From: Isoetes taiwanensis
Lineage: Eukaryota > Streptophyta > Lycopodiopsida > Isoetales > Isoetaceae
Reading direction: 5' to 3'
NCBI GenBank assembly: GCA_021234155.1
Contig: JAJEKV010000085.1
Span: 1,080,800 to 1,144,799 of the forward strand
Length of the DNA: 64,000 nt
A program made the translations under genes and the position numbers. The stretch's first letter is position 1. Every line of letters begins with the position of its first letter. The notes under the pieces were generated by a model that saw nothing but the letters and a program-made list of their open reading frames with translations, searched no databases and was not told the DNA's origin. Below are positions 31,992-45,696 of the stretch, piece after piece.

Positions 31992-34900
31992 TCTTTAATC
32001 TGCATAAATTACAGTCCCAATCAGTTCCTTGAGCTGGATTAAAGGAAAATAATCGAAACCAACTGCAAAATGATAGATAAGTATTCCGCATTTTCGTCTT
32101 GAAGAAATAATTAGCTTAAGCAGATCAAAATGCTCAGAGTGTAAATCAGCATGCATATTCATCCAATGATTCAGCATAAAATGCAATGGAGATGCTCATG
32201 CAAATCAATCTGCACCATCGAAACACAATGCAAATGGGTTTGCAACTAAGTCCGATCCAGCAGAAACCAACTGTAATCTGCCAAAATCTCATGCAAATCC
32301 GCCTGCATGTCGATGCTGAAGCTTGATCAAACAGAAACACGAAGTAAGCAGAAGCAAGTGCTCTAATGCGTGTGAACATGCTGAAAACTGACAGCAAAAA
32401 CGACCCAATTCAAGAACACAAAGAAAGAAAGTTAATGCAATGCGTGATCTATAAGCCTCAAGCAGATCAACACAAAGATGTGCCTAACCTTGGTGCAGGC
32501 AGAGAACCCACCTCGGAAACTTAATGGCAGGCTGGAACGGGAAAAAGAAAAACTGTTGCACTGCCAGATTTGCGAGGCAAGGAAAGAAGGCTTCAAGCAA
32601 TTGAGGCGTAGAATCCCAGCACAGAAGAAATAGTTCCGCCGTCAGCTTGGCCCCTGTCTCCCCATCTCCCTCTCTTCTTCACTTTCCATGGATCTCGCAG
32701 CAAGTTCAGAAAGGGGATTTGAAGCTCGTACCCTACAAACTAAGACCTCGATTATGGCCCTAATCCACACCCACCACAAAATAAGCCTCCACCACAGGAT
32801 TTGCCCTTTTCTAAAATCAATGGCTAACAAAAGGGTGCACTCTAGAAATACTATTTAGTACACCTGGATGAATACGACCACTAAATCATATTAAAACCTT
32901 AGAGAAAACAGTACAAAAACAGAAAAAAGAACCCCCTGTTATAATGCTACATATTTCTTGGTTTGCCAGTGGTATGCTTTTAGAAATGGGCATGAAGTGA
33001 TAATGCAGAAGTCTTGGATATACATTACCATACTTTATTAAATTAGTACTCAAAAGTGAGAATCTAGCATGTTGTACATCACAAGTTCATATAAATATAT
33101 GCTCCTGCTAATGCGCACAAATTTACTAGATTGTTAGAACATTCTAGACTATATATATTAACATCCCATAGACACATCCTACGTGTACGTGAAAAAACAA
33201 ATAATTCACATCTCAACTCTTATTGCCACTGTCGTTTGCCCGATTTAAAAAGGGAGGGGGTGTGTTTGAAAAACCTTCTTTCAGTTTGAACGCATGCAAT
33301 TTTTGCTTCACAAATTTGGCTTACCCTCACTGTTTATTTCATGAATCAGTCAATACAATATTTTTTCCATATAATTGACAGCATAAAAGGAACAGGAAGT
33401 AATCATCACACCACAAATTTAGGGTTTAGTATTGGGATTTGTGTATTTAGCATGATTATGCACCAAAAATCTTGGACCAAAAATCTATTTGCACCAAAAA
33501 TATGTTGTATTTGCATATAGACCCAGTAAAAATATGTTGTATTTGCATGTAGACCCAATATATTTGGTTAACATTTTGTTTGAACTTCATATTATGTGTA
33601 CACTTTAAAGATAAAGTTTTTTCTAGAGCTATAGAGACAAGGTAGACAAAATGGCTTTAGTGGGCATCTTTATAAACCGAAAACATGCAGAGTAGAGTAT
33701 GAAATAGGACAAAATGACCTTACTGGGCATCTCCATAAATAGAAAACATGCTATCTCTAAGAAGGAAGCTTATCCCCGGAATGAAAACCTCGCCCTTTCG
33801 GGTTTTTAAGGAAACCCTAAAAATAAACAACCGTCTAAGAGATACTATACACAACTGAAAAGTAAAAAGGACCCTCATGCCTACAGGCCTTTTTGGATTT
33901 ATAGATAAGTTGTAGAAGGGAATCCACATGCAGGTGTATGCTGCTAGCTATGAAGGAATATGTTGAAAAGCAGCACCTTCACCAACCAAAATCGCAAACA
34001 TGACTGCGTCATCCTGCAAAAAAAAGGCAAGAGTAACTTTCAATAGCCGACCAGGCTCCGATGCCACCAACACAATAAAACCATGCCAAACCAAGCATGA
34101 ACCTAAGCCAACAAGGCCCTAAAACCATTAAACAGCCACCAAGGCTTAAAACTGTAAACAAGCCACCAAGGCTCTAAAACCATAAACCAACAATCCTAAA
34201 TCAATATAAGCCATCCAGGCTCCATAATCATAAACCTATCAATATAGCAATAACCAAAGCAAGTCATACTAGCAAGGTGTAATAAGAAAACAGGAGTGAC
34301 TGCCATTTATATCAACAAAAAAGAGGATGAGAGAGGGAGGGTGGGGGAAAAAATAAGCTCAGCGAAAATTTCCAAAATAGAGAAGCACACAGAAGCCTGA
34401 TGAGAAAAATGTACATGCCAATCTACAAATAGGGCGAGAGCTTGGCAGTAGCCAACCGCTAGGGACACGTATCCTCTAGCTCTAGAAGTTCTTTTACCAT
34501 CTATTCGTTGAAAACAAAGGTAAATGTGACTTCACTATCTATATGTGTCTATTGCACCTACACTTATATTGCCTTGGATGCATTGCGCACATTCACAATA
34601 CAACCACAACTAACGCACATAAATGCCTTCACACGTCCACGACTAATGCCCGGCATCACCGGGCACACGTTTCCAGTATACCTTTATTTTTCAAGATTGC
34701 AGTTACAATTCACAATCAGAACAAAAATATTTTCAGCAAAACTTGCTTGCTGCCATTAATCAATCTGTGAAACAAATTTGGAAATACAATCATTCTAAAC
34801 AAGATTTAAACAAGGCAGCAAAAATTGCTATATTCTTGAAGAAGCCAAGCAGCAAAATGTTGAACAGAAAATGCTCTGTTATATCAAGAAGATGGGGAAT

Positions 34901-35497
34901 AACATGAAGCCCCTGTTTAATCAACAAATCTATTATCTGTTGTAAATGTTGATAATCATTTTCATCATTGGAAGTAAGAATAGTGGTAAAGCCTATATTT
35001 CGAGGCCGTTTAGAATCACAGCAGTTTTGTAGACTTGAAGCTTGATGAGTTCAGACTATGAACATGAATTTGCGGGCAGAGCATGCAGAATATTGGTTCA
35101 TCTTGACCACAGAACCTAAAAAAAGAAAAACATTCTTGATTAGATAGGCAGAAACAATGGAGGAAGGCAAAGCACAAAAAATAAAAGGGAAGGAAGAGCT
35201 GCCTTTCTTTTGCAAACACTATGCCCTGGAATCTTTTCTCAGCTTGGGTCCTTGGTTGCCGGATTTACCCTGGAATCTTTGCCTGCTGGATTACTCCTGA
35301 ATCATCTTGTTATAACGAAGACGAAGACGGGAACAGACTGAGCTACAAAAAGCTCAAATCTGGCCAAAGCAACATACAAACATCTAAGCGGATAAGAATC
35401 ACGCGTATATAAACCGAAAGAGAACATCTGAAAGGATCGGCAAGGAACAGCGGAAAAAGGCTGGAAAAAACGAGACCAAACAAGGGCAAGAACAGTC
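31992..35497. other. CACTA interior without a recognised gene
   Basis: Minus-strand short ORFs at 32,642-32,830 could be leader sequence of the MATE fragment but show no motif. Small tandem repeats: AAAAATATGTTGTATTTGCA twice near 33,520, about four 31-bp units (AAGCCACCAAGGCTCTAAAA) at 34,108-34,240, and a GCCCGGCATCACCGGGC hairpin near 34,650. A TCGCCCTTTCGGGTTTTTAA block at about 33,790 resembles retroelement 3'-UTR hairpins. Confidence 0.5.
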
Positions 35498-35860
35498 TTA
35501 CCATTGGCATGTCCCCCAAAGGGAATCGAAGACCAAAAGGGAAGAGGAAGCAAGAGGAAGTTTTAAGCTAGAAAATAAAGGAACCCAAGAAAAGCAAAGC
35601 AAAAAAAAAATCGCCGGATTGAGGTCAAGCTCGATAAAACCTAGCCACAGCCGGATCCGGCAAATGCAGAGGAGACACAGCAAGGGCGATGACAGGGGGC
35701 GCAGATGGGCAGAGGAGCAGATTGACAGAACCAATAAATGTGAAAATGTGATAGCGATGCAATCCAGCGAGAGGGGCCGATCGAACGGGTTATTGGGTGG
35801 ATGGGACAAAGCTGCAGCGGAGGTAGGTTGCTGCTTCTTCTTCGCTGTCGCGGCTTCCAT
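35498..35860 (-). CDS. Hypothetical ORF, possible captured first exon
   Basis: 120 codons from MEAATAKKKQQPTSAAALSH, becoming strongly hydrophobic (HLLVLSICSSAHL, FFLLCFSWVPLFSSLKL). The region is GC-rich relative to its surroundings, like a plant first exon plus leader. No family recognised. The hydrophobic part may simply be translated non-coding sequence. Confidence 0.2.
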   Translation of the reverse strand: MEAATAKKKQQPTSAAALSHPPNNPFDRPLSLDCIAITFSHLLVLSICSSAHLRPLSSPLLCLLCICRIRLWLGFIELDLNPAIFFLLCFSWVPLFSSLKLPLASSSLLVFDSLWGTCQW

Positions 35861-38189
35861 TTGCTTGGCCCGTGGCTATGGCGGGACAGATCCTCCCTGC
35901 AGCAACAGAGACATGCACATCGCTCCTTTCTTATGTTATTAAGCTGCCGGATTGCTGGAGGATGAGGAAGACGAAGGCGGGAACAGACATGGCATGCAAA
36001 GCGGCAAGGCGGGAATTCAGTCGACCAATAGAACAATAGGCTCTGGATCAAAATCCAAGTCGTTAATTAAGACCACATCTCGGCCGTTTATTTGTATTTT
36101 TTTTTTAAGTGTTGATATTCGAGCATGCACACTTCCTTTGATTTTTTCAAAATTGCCGCACACTTCTTAAGCATTACAAACAACTCATAAATAAAAATTC
36201 ACAATAATATTACAATTGGTCAACAACAATGATGCCATTTTCCTAACCTTATAAATTTGAGTCTATGAAGGGGCAAATTCGTGTACTAATTCAAGTTCCG
36301 CTATGCCTCCACGTATTTTTCTCTAAACAACCCAAAGCAAGATTTGCTCACAGCAAGTAGAGATAATAATACCTTTTGATAGGAATTATAAAGGCTTGGC
36401 ATATATTCAACTGCTTTAAAAGATGTTCTTATTATGACTAGCCATATTCATATAAAGCAGGTAGTCAGACGGATGTTGTGGCTACATCCATGTTCGTCTA
36501 ATGGCTAGCCATGTTCATATGAAGCAAGTAGTAGTGTTTGTGGCCAGATGTTGTGGATACATGCAATAATGATTTGTTGGGAACACATGATGTATTCAAG
36601 TGCTTAACATGTGTTCAAACTCGTTAAAAAGTGTTCATATTATGGCTTAACATGCGTTAAAAAATGTTCATATTATGGCTAGCCATATTCATATGAAGCA
36701 GTAGTATAGTTTTTGAAGCGAGGTGTTGCAGCTATGACTTTTAGCTACATACCATTATATAATGGCCAAAATAACTAAAGCATTCCATTAGAAAAGCTCA
36801 AATGTGTGGAATTTGTATAAAAATAGCCAGCGGTTTGTGGGTTCAAATAAAAGAGAAGCTATATGGAATGACACATTTAATATAAGAAAGATCGATAGAG
36901 ATAAAAAAATAAAATCACTTACAATTTTACAATATTATGCCTTATAACTTTCAATGATGTGGACAGCATACCCAAGCTTAATACCTTATGAGGTGGGTAA
37001 GCTTCTTTATGAGGTGGGATGGTATGTTTTAATGTTGAATGCTTAAACGATTGCACTGCTTAGGGATATAGTGAAGGGACGAATAATCTCTTACCTATAG
37101 CATCAACAATAATTTGAATTTGACTTGCATCAGTTAAAAGACGAATAATCTCTATTAGAAAACTGGCACATAAAAGATATGTGTGCGTTACATTTGGTGA
37201 ATTCTAGTTGTACTTATCTGCACGGCCAGCATCACTGCACTACACTGCCCAAGCTGCCACTTTTTCTTCAATTTCAGCTGAGCCACTTAAATAAGGGTCT
37301 GGAAAACTCACTCTTTTGTGGTGAGAATGATGACAGAGGAAGGTGCAATCTCACAAGTTTTAATATGGAAAATCGAGTAGCTAAAGCACTAAGAAATGAT
37401 TATGCAAGAAACTATAGACAGCCAGGCATAGAAAAACTCAGATTGCGACAGCTAGGGTTTTGGTTGATTTGTAGCTAGGCCAAAAGAGCTGCAGCGAACA
37501 TATTCGTCTTTAGAGAATTTTTTTCTAGTAGTGCTAGAAAATCAATATATGTATAGGCACATAGGACGGTGGACATGCCCAAAGATTAAGGCTATAGTTT
37601 CTGGAGATTGAAAGACGTGCTCTGATACCAAACCATTGCCGAATCAAGAAATCTAGCAAAAGTGGTAGCAGATAGCTGGGCGACTCGATTTCTTGATTAG
37701 AAAGCACGTTGTAGTGTTTGTGGCCGGATGTTGTGGCCACATGCAATCACGATTTTAGTTGGGAACGTGTATTTTTGTTAGAAGTATAATTCCATTCTGT
37801 CCAGGTCGCTCATATTTACTTGAGTCCAATAATTCACCATAGCAAAGTCGCTCATATTTACTTGAACACAATAATCCATCATGCAAAAGGAAACTGACAA
37901 ACACCAGCTTGAGGACTTCAATAGACTCAAAGAAACTAAAGATTTCCAATTGAAATCATCATACCAAACCATATTTCATCCTTAAAACAAATCATGCAAT
38001 TTTATGACTTTAGTGTCCATGCTTAAAAAACCGCAGTACTTCTATCTAGAAATTTGCCGTTGTATGTCATGCGACACCAGAAGCTAATGAGTATTTGACG
38101 GATCTTGTATAGAAACTCCAAAATTCCTACCAGATATTTTGCCGGCAAGTGAAAACTCGGAATGAAAAAAAAAAAATTTCAACCGGAAA
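35861..38189. other. CACTA interior rich in local repeats
   Basis: A unit around GGCTAGCCATATTCATATGA plus TTGTGGCCAGATGTTGTGG recurs, diverged, at about 36,437, 36,500, 36,660 and 37,711. A 42-bp duplication (TCGCTCATATTTACTTGA) lies at 37,805-37,890. A 12-bp hairpin stem (AATCAAGAAATC with GATTTCTTGATT) spans 37,642-37,698, just after a lone TCTGATACCA (37,621-37,630). No gene recognised. Confidence 0.55.
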
Positions 38190-38561
38190 TTAAGGAGCCT
38201 TGCATCTGTGCTTGGCTTGGTTGGTGTGGCTGATTTGGAAGCGGCGGCGGTTGTGGATCTTTCAGGGGATTCAGCAGCCTGCAGCCTCTCTGATTCCTCG
38301 ACTCAGGTACAAGCTATTTCAAAGCTTTCTGGTATTCCCGGGATTAGTAGAGCGGAAGTTTGCCATCTGGCGGGACTTCTTGGATGTTGTAGATGGTGAT
38401 GGTCGGTTTGTACAGCAGTAGAGTTGCAGTTTTTCTGTGAGTTTGTTGTGGAGTGTCGAGGTATCGCTGTCTCTTTGGGGCAATTCTCCTTCCTCACTTG
38501 CTTTGTAACATTACTATTCTTTTAATATATTGATGACACAGTTCTCCAAAAAAAAAAAAAA
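38190..38561 (+). mobile_element. 5'-truncated LINE-like 3' end with poly(A)
   Basis: A 73-codon open piece (…WRDFLDVVDGDGRFVQQ) is followed by a 3' UTR ending TTTAATATATTGATGACACA, GTTCTCC and 14 A (38,548-38,561). This is the layout of a truncated plant LINE copy. No target duplication was certain. Confidence 0.4.
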
Positions 38562-38929
38562 CCTCCATTGGCAACTCAAAATCCTCAGTTCTGATCACTG
38601 TTTGTAGTTTGACTTTCATTGACCAAATTTTGACCCGACTTTGAACTCGAATTTCTCACAGATCTGAGTTCAGAATTGGCCAAGGTTTTCACCATTGCTT
38701 CCCAACAACTTTTATCTATCAGTGTGAGCAATCAATACTCAAGAATCAATTTACCTCTGCATGCCACCTCGATTTGAGTATGACTACCATTTTCTGGAAA
38801 TGGGAAAGGTATGAACATATGAAGTTTTGAGCTATCCTATTGATATTTTCTTGTATAGATTGATCACCTTGAGTGATCTGGAGGTTCTAACCCTAACTTG
38901 AGCATAGTTTCAAGTTGGCCCAGTGCTAC

Positions 38930-39447
38930 TGCAAAAGTCGCTCTTGACTTCTAATTGCCACACTGGGAGGAGGATAAATCCAAACCTCATTCTGTCAGTT
39001 CCTGCATCTTCAATTGCAACTTCTCGACCATGTTCCAAGTGCAAACGACCAAAACTCGACCTCCATAACGTAAACCCTACAATAAGCTAGCAACACACAG
39101 GGTTTATGCTTCGGAGGCCGAAATGTGGTTGTTTTTACAGATAACTAGATGCACCATTTTTTGAACATGCATGCAGAGCTACGACAACTAAAATAACAGA
39201 GTTTGAATCTATCGGCCATCCCGAACGATCCCAAATAATCTTGTTACTGCAAAAGGTGCTCTTGATTTCTAATTGCCACACTGGGAGGAGGATAAATCCA
39301 AACCCCATTATGTCAGTTCCTATTGCTTCGCATCTTCAACTGCAACTTCTTAACCATGTTCCAAGTGCAAACGACCAAAACTCGACCTCCATAACGTAAA
39401 TCCTACAATAACCTAGCAACACACAGGGTTTACGCTTCTGAGGTCAT
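38930..39447. repeat. Direct repeat of about 190 bp
   Basis: Two copies (about 38,930-39,120 and 39,248-39,447) share CACTGGGAGGAGGATAAATC, CAAGTGCAAACGACCAAAAC and AGCAACACACAGGGTTTA. Diverged by a few percent. Confidence 0.8.
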
Positions 39448-40239
39448 ATCCTAGTCAGATTCGACTAGGATCTTGCGCAATGTCATCACGTAGAGGGAGG
39501 TGTTGACATCAGAAGACGAACCCTTAAAATCTTTTTCTATCTGAAATGTTTACCATGGCATCCCCTGCATAAGTGGCACCTTTGATTAGGTTTTCATGAT
39601 TTTCTGACACTCTGTCTATTTACTGTGATTTCTTATGCTTTTCTGGTTGAAAATTCTCAAGTATGGCATATGTAAGCTTTTGGACCTGAATTTTTGGTTG
39701 TTGGTCTACCACATCAGCAGCCATGTCAAGTAAAAGTTTCAGGAAATTTGGCTAACGGTAAGTGGTTGATGTTTTGCGTTTTTTGCACTTTAGGTGTAGT
39801 TCTTGCTTAATTGCACTTAATCATGGCCAAAAGGTCCATGATCAACCTTATTTGCGCCAACAAACCCTTATATGCAAGAAAAAACAAACTGAAATGGTGG
39901 ATTTGGCAAAAACACTGAAACAGGGGATGTTTCGAAAGGGGATTTGCTCTCAGAGAACGACATGGAATTCTAGTATGAAGACATGTGATAATGGACGTAT
40001 AGGACATATAGTGGTTCAAGTATTCTTTCCTACTACTATAAAGACATGTGATAATAGCAGTTTAGGACATGCAGTCATTCAAGTGTTCTTTCCAACTACT
40101 ATAAAGACATGTGATAATAGAAAGGCTGCTTCCCACTGGTGAGGCATGTGATAAAGGGGCCTCTCCCCACTGGTGAGGCAGCCACACAAAATTTGAGCCT
40201 TGCTCAACTTGGGGAAGGGTGCCAAAAGCGCTCATGTCT
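39448..40239. other. Stretch with a 63-bp tandem repeat
   Basis: AAGACATGTGATAAT starts at 39,978, 40,041 and 40,104 (63-bp period, third unit partial). The 126-codon ORF through it is produced by the repeat; I do not think it is a gene. Confidence 0.6.
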
Positions 40240-41660
40240 AACACATTTATAGTGAACTTGTTGATCCTAAACCTGGCACTTGGATGTCCCTCAGTGGATT
40301 TTTATGGTTAGAACCTCTAGGTTGCTCAAGACAACCAAATTCTATGCAAAATTTGCAAAAAAATATCAATCACTTTGGGATCCTTAAAGCAAAATGAGAC
40401 AGTTGCACTCAGATCTGAATATCTCGAGCTATACTGATTATTTTCACATGATTGTTAAAAGAAAAATAAGAGAAAACTGAAAATGACATGTGGGAAAAAA
40501 TTAGCTCAATTCGGATCTGGCATGAATGAGAAAATTGTGTTCAAAGTGGACATAAAATTTGGCCAGTGCACTTCCCTGAGACAATAAAGGTATGCACACT
40601 CAAATGATGATATTTCGAGTTATATTGATTATTTTCACATTATTTTTTAAGAAGAAATCAGAGAAAACTTGTGGTGACATGTAGGAAAAAGTTTAGCTCA
40701 ATTTGGATCTGGGATGATTGAGAAAAATTGGACAGAAAGTTTGGCCAGTGCACTTCCCTAGCACACTCAAATGAGAATATCTCGATTTATATTAAACATT
40801 TTTTGCTAATTTTTGAGAAGACTAACATGGAAAACTTTTGGGAATATGCCGGAAAAAAATTCGCCTGATTTGAAACTAGGATGATGGAGAACAATGAGTT
40901 CAAAGTGGATCAAAATATTTGTCATTCGTCATAACATGCATCAAAACATTCATCAGAAGATGCGTCAAAGCTTTCGTCAGAACAGAATGACTCCAGCTTA
41001 TGCTATTCCAGAAAATGTTGTTGTCATGGACTATTCTATTCTATATTCATGGACATCAATATCTTTTTGATAATTGCAGGATATTATGCTCTTAAATATA
41101 TCTTAAGAGTACTACATAATGTTGTTCCTCCCCATAAACTATGTTATTATTGGTCGTACTTCATATTTTATATGGGCTTATCCTCAAGTCCAAATGTTCC
41201 TAGTAGATGTTGCTGACATTATATTTGTCATGCACTATCCTTATTCTGTACTTATTCTCCATAATTAGTGATTAAAAAGCTTCATTCCCTCAAAAAAAAA
41301 GAAAAAATAAAATATATCATTTGAGTGTGCATACATGTTTTTGTTTCAGGGAAGTGCACTGGCCAAATTTTTTGTCCAATTTAAACCCATTTTTCTAACT
41401 CATCCTAGATCCAAATTGAGCCAAAAAAAAATTTACATCTCACTCCAAGTTTTCTCTAATTCCTCCTTCAAGAATCATTTAAAAAGATCAGTACAACTCT
41501 GAGTGCAACTGTCTCATTTTGCTTTAAGGATCCTAAAGTGATTCATATTTTTTTTGCAGATTTTGCACAAAGATTGGTTGCCTTAAGAACCTGAGATTCT
41601 AAACCACTGAGGTTGAAGGTTTGCAAGGAGTACCTTCAACATGTGATGCCAAGAAACATA
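40240..41660. repeat. Large inverted repeat with internal tandem units
   Basis: The arm at about 40,320-40,790 (AAAGCAAAATGAGACAGTTG, TTGGCCAGTGCACTTCCCT, CACTCAAATGA) recurs in reverse complement at about 41,310-41,600. In the left arm a roughly 190-bp unit is repeated three times (starts near 40,390, 40,585 and 40,760). The loop is about 500 bp. It resembles a foldback-type element. The right flank of the nested LINE (42,390-42,507 plus 50,341-50,400) is another copy of the same family. Confidence 0.65.
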
Positions 41661-42491
41661 CCCCGCTGCAAAAAACAAGGAAATCGACCCGGATTTAGCG
41701 AGAACCAAACGAAATAAGGGGTTTTAAGGGTTTCTTTTTTCTTTTTTCTTGTTTATCTCAGAGATTTTTCAAAGGCTTCAGCATGATTGTCAACGTATTG
41801 TGATCAAATATTGACTTGGTCAGGATTGCAAATTTGAAGGGATTTTGAAGGGATTTGCACTAATGAAGATCACGCTAAGGGGTTTATTGCTATTCCTTTC
41901 TTGAATCCTAACTTGCAATCAGAGAATGCTTTTCCTTATGGTCCTTCTTCTAGAGACTTCAAAATTGCTGGAACTGGTAGTTCTCTTGGATTTCACGCGC
42001 CATTTGAGACATTTTCGAGTGCTTCAAAAATATAGATGTTTGCAAGCTAATAAATATGCTCCAAAAAGGGCGAAGGATGAGCAACTCCCTCACTCCAAAA
42101 CAGCAAGGCTCTGACAATGGTCTCAGAATGTCAATATTATACCTTGGGTACAAGTTTCGTGGGCAGAAGACCATCGCTTCTCCAAGAAGAGCCAAAAGAG
42201 CTCATGTCTAGTACGTTCGTAGTCAATTGGTCTAGATGGTGGGTGCAGGATACTACCTGGTCGTCATGTTACCTTGTTGCCGCTTGCTCTTCTTGTGGTA
42301 GAGGTCATTTCACTCTTTTGTTTGCTTTATCAATCTTACTTTTTCTATAGCAACCGACCGACGTATATCTAACCACCAGTGGCAGCTTTATATTATGGAA
42401 CATGTTGATCCTAAACCTGGCATGTGGATCAAACCTCAGTGGATTTTATGGTTAGAACCTTCAGGTTGCTTAAGGCAACCAATCCTTATGC
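41661..42491. other. CACTA interior before the nested LINE
   Basis: No gene recognised. From about 42,390 it is a copy of the repeat family at 40,240-40,380 (GTTGATCCTAAACCTGGCA, TTTTATGGTTAGAACC). Confidence 0.5.
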
Positions 42492-43356
42492 AAGATTTGC
42501 AAAAAAGAGAATTCAAGGGAGGAAGTTGAGCAGATGTACACGTCAGCACTGTGCGCCATTTTTCTTGAATCTTTTGTCTTATTAGATTCAAACTAATTTC
42601 TTGATATGTTGTGCTAATCTGTGCTCCTATCTGAAGCAATTACTGGATTAAGATTGCCAGCCTTGTAGGGGCTAGCCTTTCTCATGATTCCCCATAATTT
42701 TCCCTACAGATGGATACCAGAATTTTTGCAATTATCAAGCATAATGCAAGATTAACCTGTGGCTTTTTGAAAGGATCTCCAGTGGCTCTCTGGAATTCTT
42801 TGGTCTCGAACGATATTTTTCGAAGATCTTTTTCGTTCTTTGAATACTTCGTTTGTGCCAAGCTCGGTGGAATTTGAGGTAGAAATTGTGGACTCTTGGC
42901 TTCGAGGGAATTGGGGGAAAAAAGAAATCTACGCTCTTTGGAATCTTTCATGTGCATTGTGGGTGGAGTGATTCGAAAATTGTGGTTAAGGTGTATTCAG
43001 AGCAATGATTCATCCTTTAGTGTAGTTCCCTTTAGTTTTTGGCTTTGAGTGTGGCTTTCCACCTTCTGTAATTTTAATTACGCTTTCGTCTCCCGTTCTC
43101 TTTTTGCCCCTTGTTGTTCCCTCCCGCTATTTCAGCACATGTTCAATCGCTTTTTGTAGTTTCCACCGGTTCTTTCTAGATGGCTCTTAAAAACAAAAAT
43201 TACCCTAAATTTCTTTCTATCCTTCACGCGATTTGCCGATCTTGAGCCCTCCAATCCGGCTCCAATCTTCTCAAGCAACTAAGGTCCTTTCAAGAAAACC
43301 CAAAAAATGTCATTTTCTTTGGTGATTTTGCTAACTCCTTAATTGAACAGTCTTCT

Positions 43357-43986
43357 ATGGATCCTTTGTCTTCCAAAGTGCCATGCTGGGATAATTTATC
43401 CAAGGACCCCGACTATAGAGGCCAATTACCATGCATGGATCCGGCCCGACAAGTTCCTCTCCCCTATGGTGATAAACGGCCGGAACAGCAAAAATTCCCA
43501 GACAAATTCTTCACAAATGCTCTCGGAACAATTCGATCCTTCAATCCTGCTTTCAAAGCCATGAAAACAGTTACTTTTAAAGGTATTTCTTTGGACCTTC
43601 CTTCTGTTCATGCAAAGTTGATTTCTTTTCATGACTCGGCTGTTATTGTCAAAATCAATAAGCATGGTATTAAACTTGATAAACTCTGGGCCTTTTGCTT
43701 GAACCTTCACAAAGAAATTCTTATCAATGCTGTTTATTGGTTACAATCTCCATATGTTATGATTGAATGTGGTAACAAAAGATCTGCCAACCTTTTACTA
43801 AATCGAGGTCCTTTGACTCTGGAGTCCTTTCAACTCACCTTTCTAAAGTGGGATCCCAAATTTGAAGTTGCTAATTTGGATAATCTTTGTGTAGCCTCTA
43901 CCACGCTTCATGGTTTGAATCCTATCTTTGGAATGAGGACCGCCTCAAACCTTTTTAGGTTCCATTGGATCTTATATATGCACTGA
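43357..43986 (+). pseudogene. LINE ORF1, DUF4283-type N-terminal half
   Basis: 209 codons open. Motifs: FKGISLDLPSVHAKLISFHD, KLDKLWAFCLNLHKEI, YVMIECGNKRSANLLLNRGP, LKWDPKFEV and LHGLNPIF. This is the DUF4283 pattern of plant LINE ORF1 (a small RNA-binding fold). The frame then breaks; the following DRLKPF.VPLDLICTEFSP and FVQIDISKDVPS lie in another frame. Confidence 0.7.
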
Positions 43987-44489
43987 ATTTTCGCCATATA
44001 GACCTCCCAAATCTTTTGTCCAAATTGATATATCCAAAGATGTCCCCTCAGTAAATTCCTTTCCTTGATGTTTTTGGTCAAAAGCCTCCCTCTCTTAGAT
44101 GGGCTGGTGCCGCCTCCTCATTGTCAAACCGTAGGGCCGGGCACTTCGGTATGATTCTTGCAAGGATAATTCACCTTCCACAGAAATGAATATGAATTGT
44201 GACATCAATCGGTCGAGGATATGGAAGTCAATCAAGAAGTCAAACAAACAAGTCGAGACTGACAAGTCAATCCCAATGAAAAGCGACAACAGGGGCAGTC
44301 AAGGGACAGCACAAAATGCAATTACCTTGTGCACCAGTTTCAAATTTTGACTCTCTGAATAGGAATAGGGACATTGGCCCTTCAAGCATTTTATCCAAAG
44401 ACAAAGACTTTCAGTGGACCAAAGTCAATGGTAGTTATAAAAGGATCTAGAGAAAGAAAAATCTGAAAGACTCCCAGTCTCAAAATGAT

Positions 44490-45653
44490 ATGACTGGGGA
44501 TGCACCTCCTGTTAGAAATCAAGCTCAAGATGGAACTTCTGAGAAGGGGTTCCAGCAAGTAAAGGTGCTCTACAATGCTGGGCCATCTGCTAATGGCATC
44601 AACAAGGTCAACAGTCTACATGATATTTTGAACAAAATCATTTCGGATGCCAAAAACCTAAACACCAACAGTAAGAGTTCACAATTTTTGAACTCTAACA
44701 GGGGTAAGAGTAGTTCATTAATCAAGAAAGACAGTCATGGAAAGGTCTTAGAAAAGGTCTTTCTGACCAATGATCAGCTCCTTTGTGAGGTAATTGACCC
44801 TAAGGATACTTTGGTTGAAATGGTGCCTGCTCCAATTCCTGCTTCTGCAAGTGATAAAAATCATTCTAAATCAAAGGAGAGGACCATGGTCTTATGCAAT
44901 ACTGAAGACTCAAGGGACAGCATCAAAAATCTAAATGGTAACACCAATCATTTTCAGGTATTGGCTAACCTTAATTCTGAGGTGGATTTGGATGTACTAT
45001 TAGGCAATTCTTACAATGATCCAAACAACCATTCCCAATCTCCCTTTATTGATCTCTCACCAGCCTCTGATCCCTTTCTCCCTCCACCATCCCTCATAGA
45101 CAGTAATATTGCTGAGCAATTAGCTTCCTTGCAAGAGGGTCTTTGCTCTCAATCACAGCAAGTATGCCATGTTTTGGAGGAAGAGATTGTGCAAGATACT
45201 CCAGAAAGGGAGCTGGTGAATTATGAACATGATCAGGATAATTATGGAGAAATTCACAAGAAAGAGGACTTCTGCAAAATGGTTACTCATGAGGTGGCTG
45301 CTGAACTACCAGGTCAGGTTCTCTCTCCTCCTTCTCATAATCATTTGGAGACTTCTAATATTAATTGTGATCTTCCTGCTAGCATAAATGAAATGTTTGA
45401 ATTCATTCCTGGTGGGGCTTCTGATGTCAGTGATTTGGAAATTGATAAGGAAAATTGGGAGGGAGATAAATACCTAGCTGAGTGTTCTCATAAGGAAGAT
45501 ACTTCCAGACATACCTCTGCTCGAGAGGAAAAATTGGCTAAAGCCAAAAAGTATGATACTCCCCTGTCTGAACTCATAAATTTGCATAATACCCCTGCTG
45601 CCAACACTAGAAGTAAAGTTAGAAAAGGGAAAGGGAAAAAGAAAAGATATTAA
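44490..45653 (+). pseudogene. LINE ORF1, C-terminal half
   Basis: 387 codons open, hydrophilic, rich in Asn, Ser, Asp and Glu, ending in a basic tail (RSKVRKGKGKKKRY). No zinc knuckle seen. It lies between the DUF4283 piece and ORF2 and ends 43 bp before the ORF2 start, so it is best read as the disordered C-terminal part of ORF1, separated from its N-terminus by frame breaks at about 43,990-44,480. A stand-alone gene is unlikely. Confidence 0.65.
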
Positions 45654-45696
45654 TCTTTTTCCTTCCTTTTTTTTCTTCATTCTTTTAAAGTCGACC

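Noticed and set aside
37621-37700. TCTGATACCA as the primer-binding site of another minus-strand copia element
   Set aside because: No LTR or pol sequence on either side; the nearby AATCAAGAAATC inverted repeat forms a small hairpin instead of an LTR.
39762-40142. 126-codon ORF
   Set aside because: It is generated by a 63-bp tandem repeat, whose period is a multiple of three and keeps the frame open.
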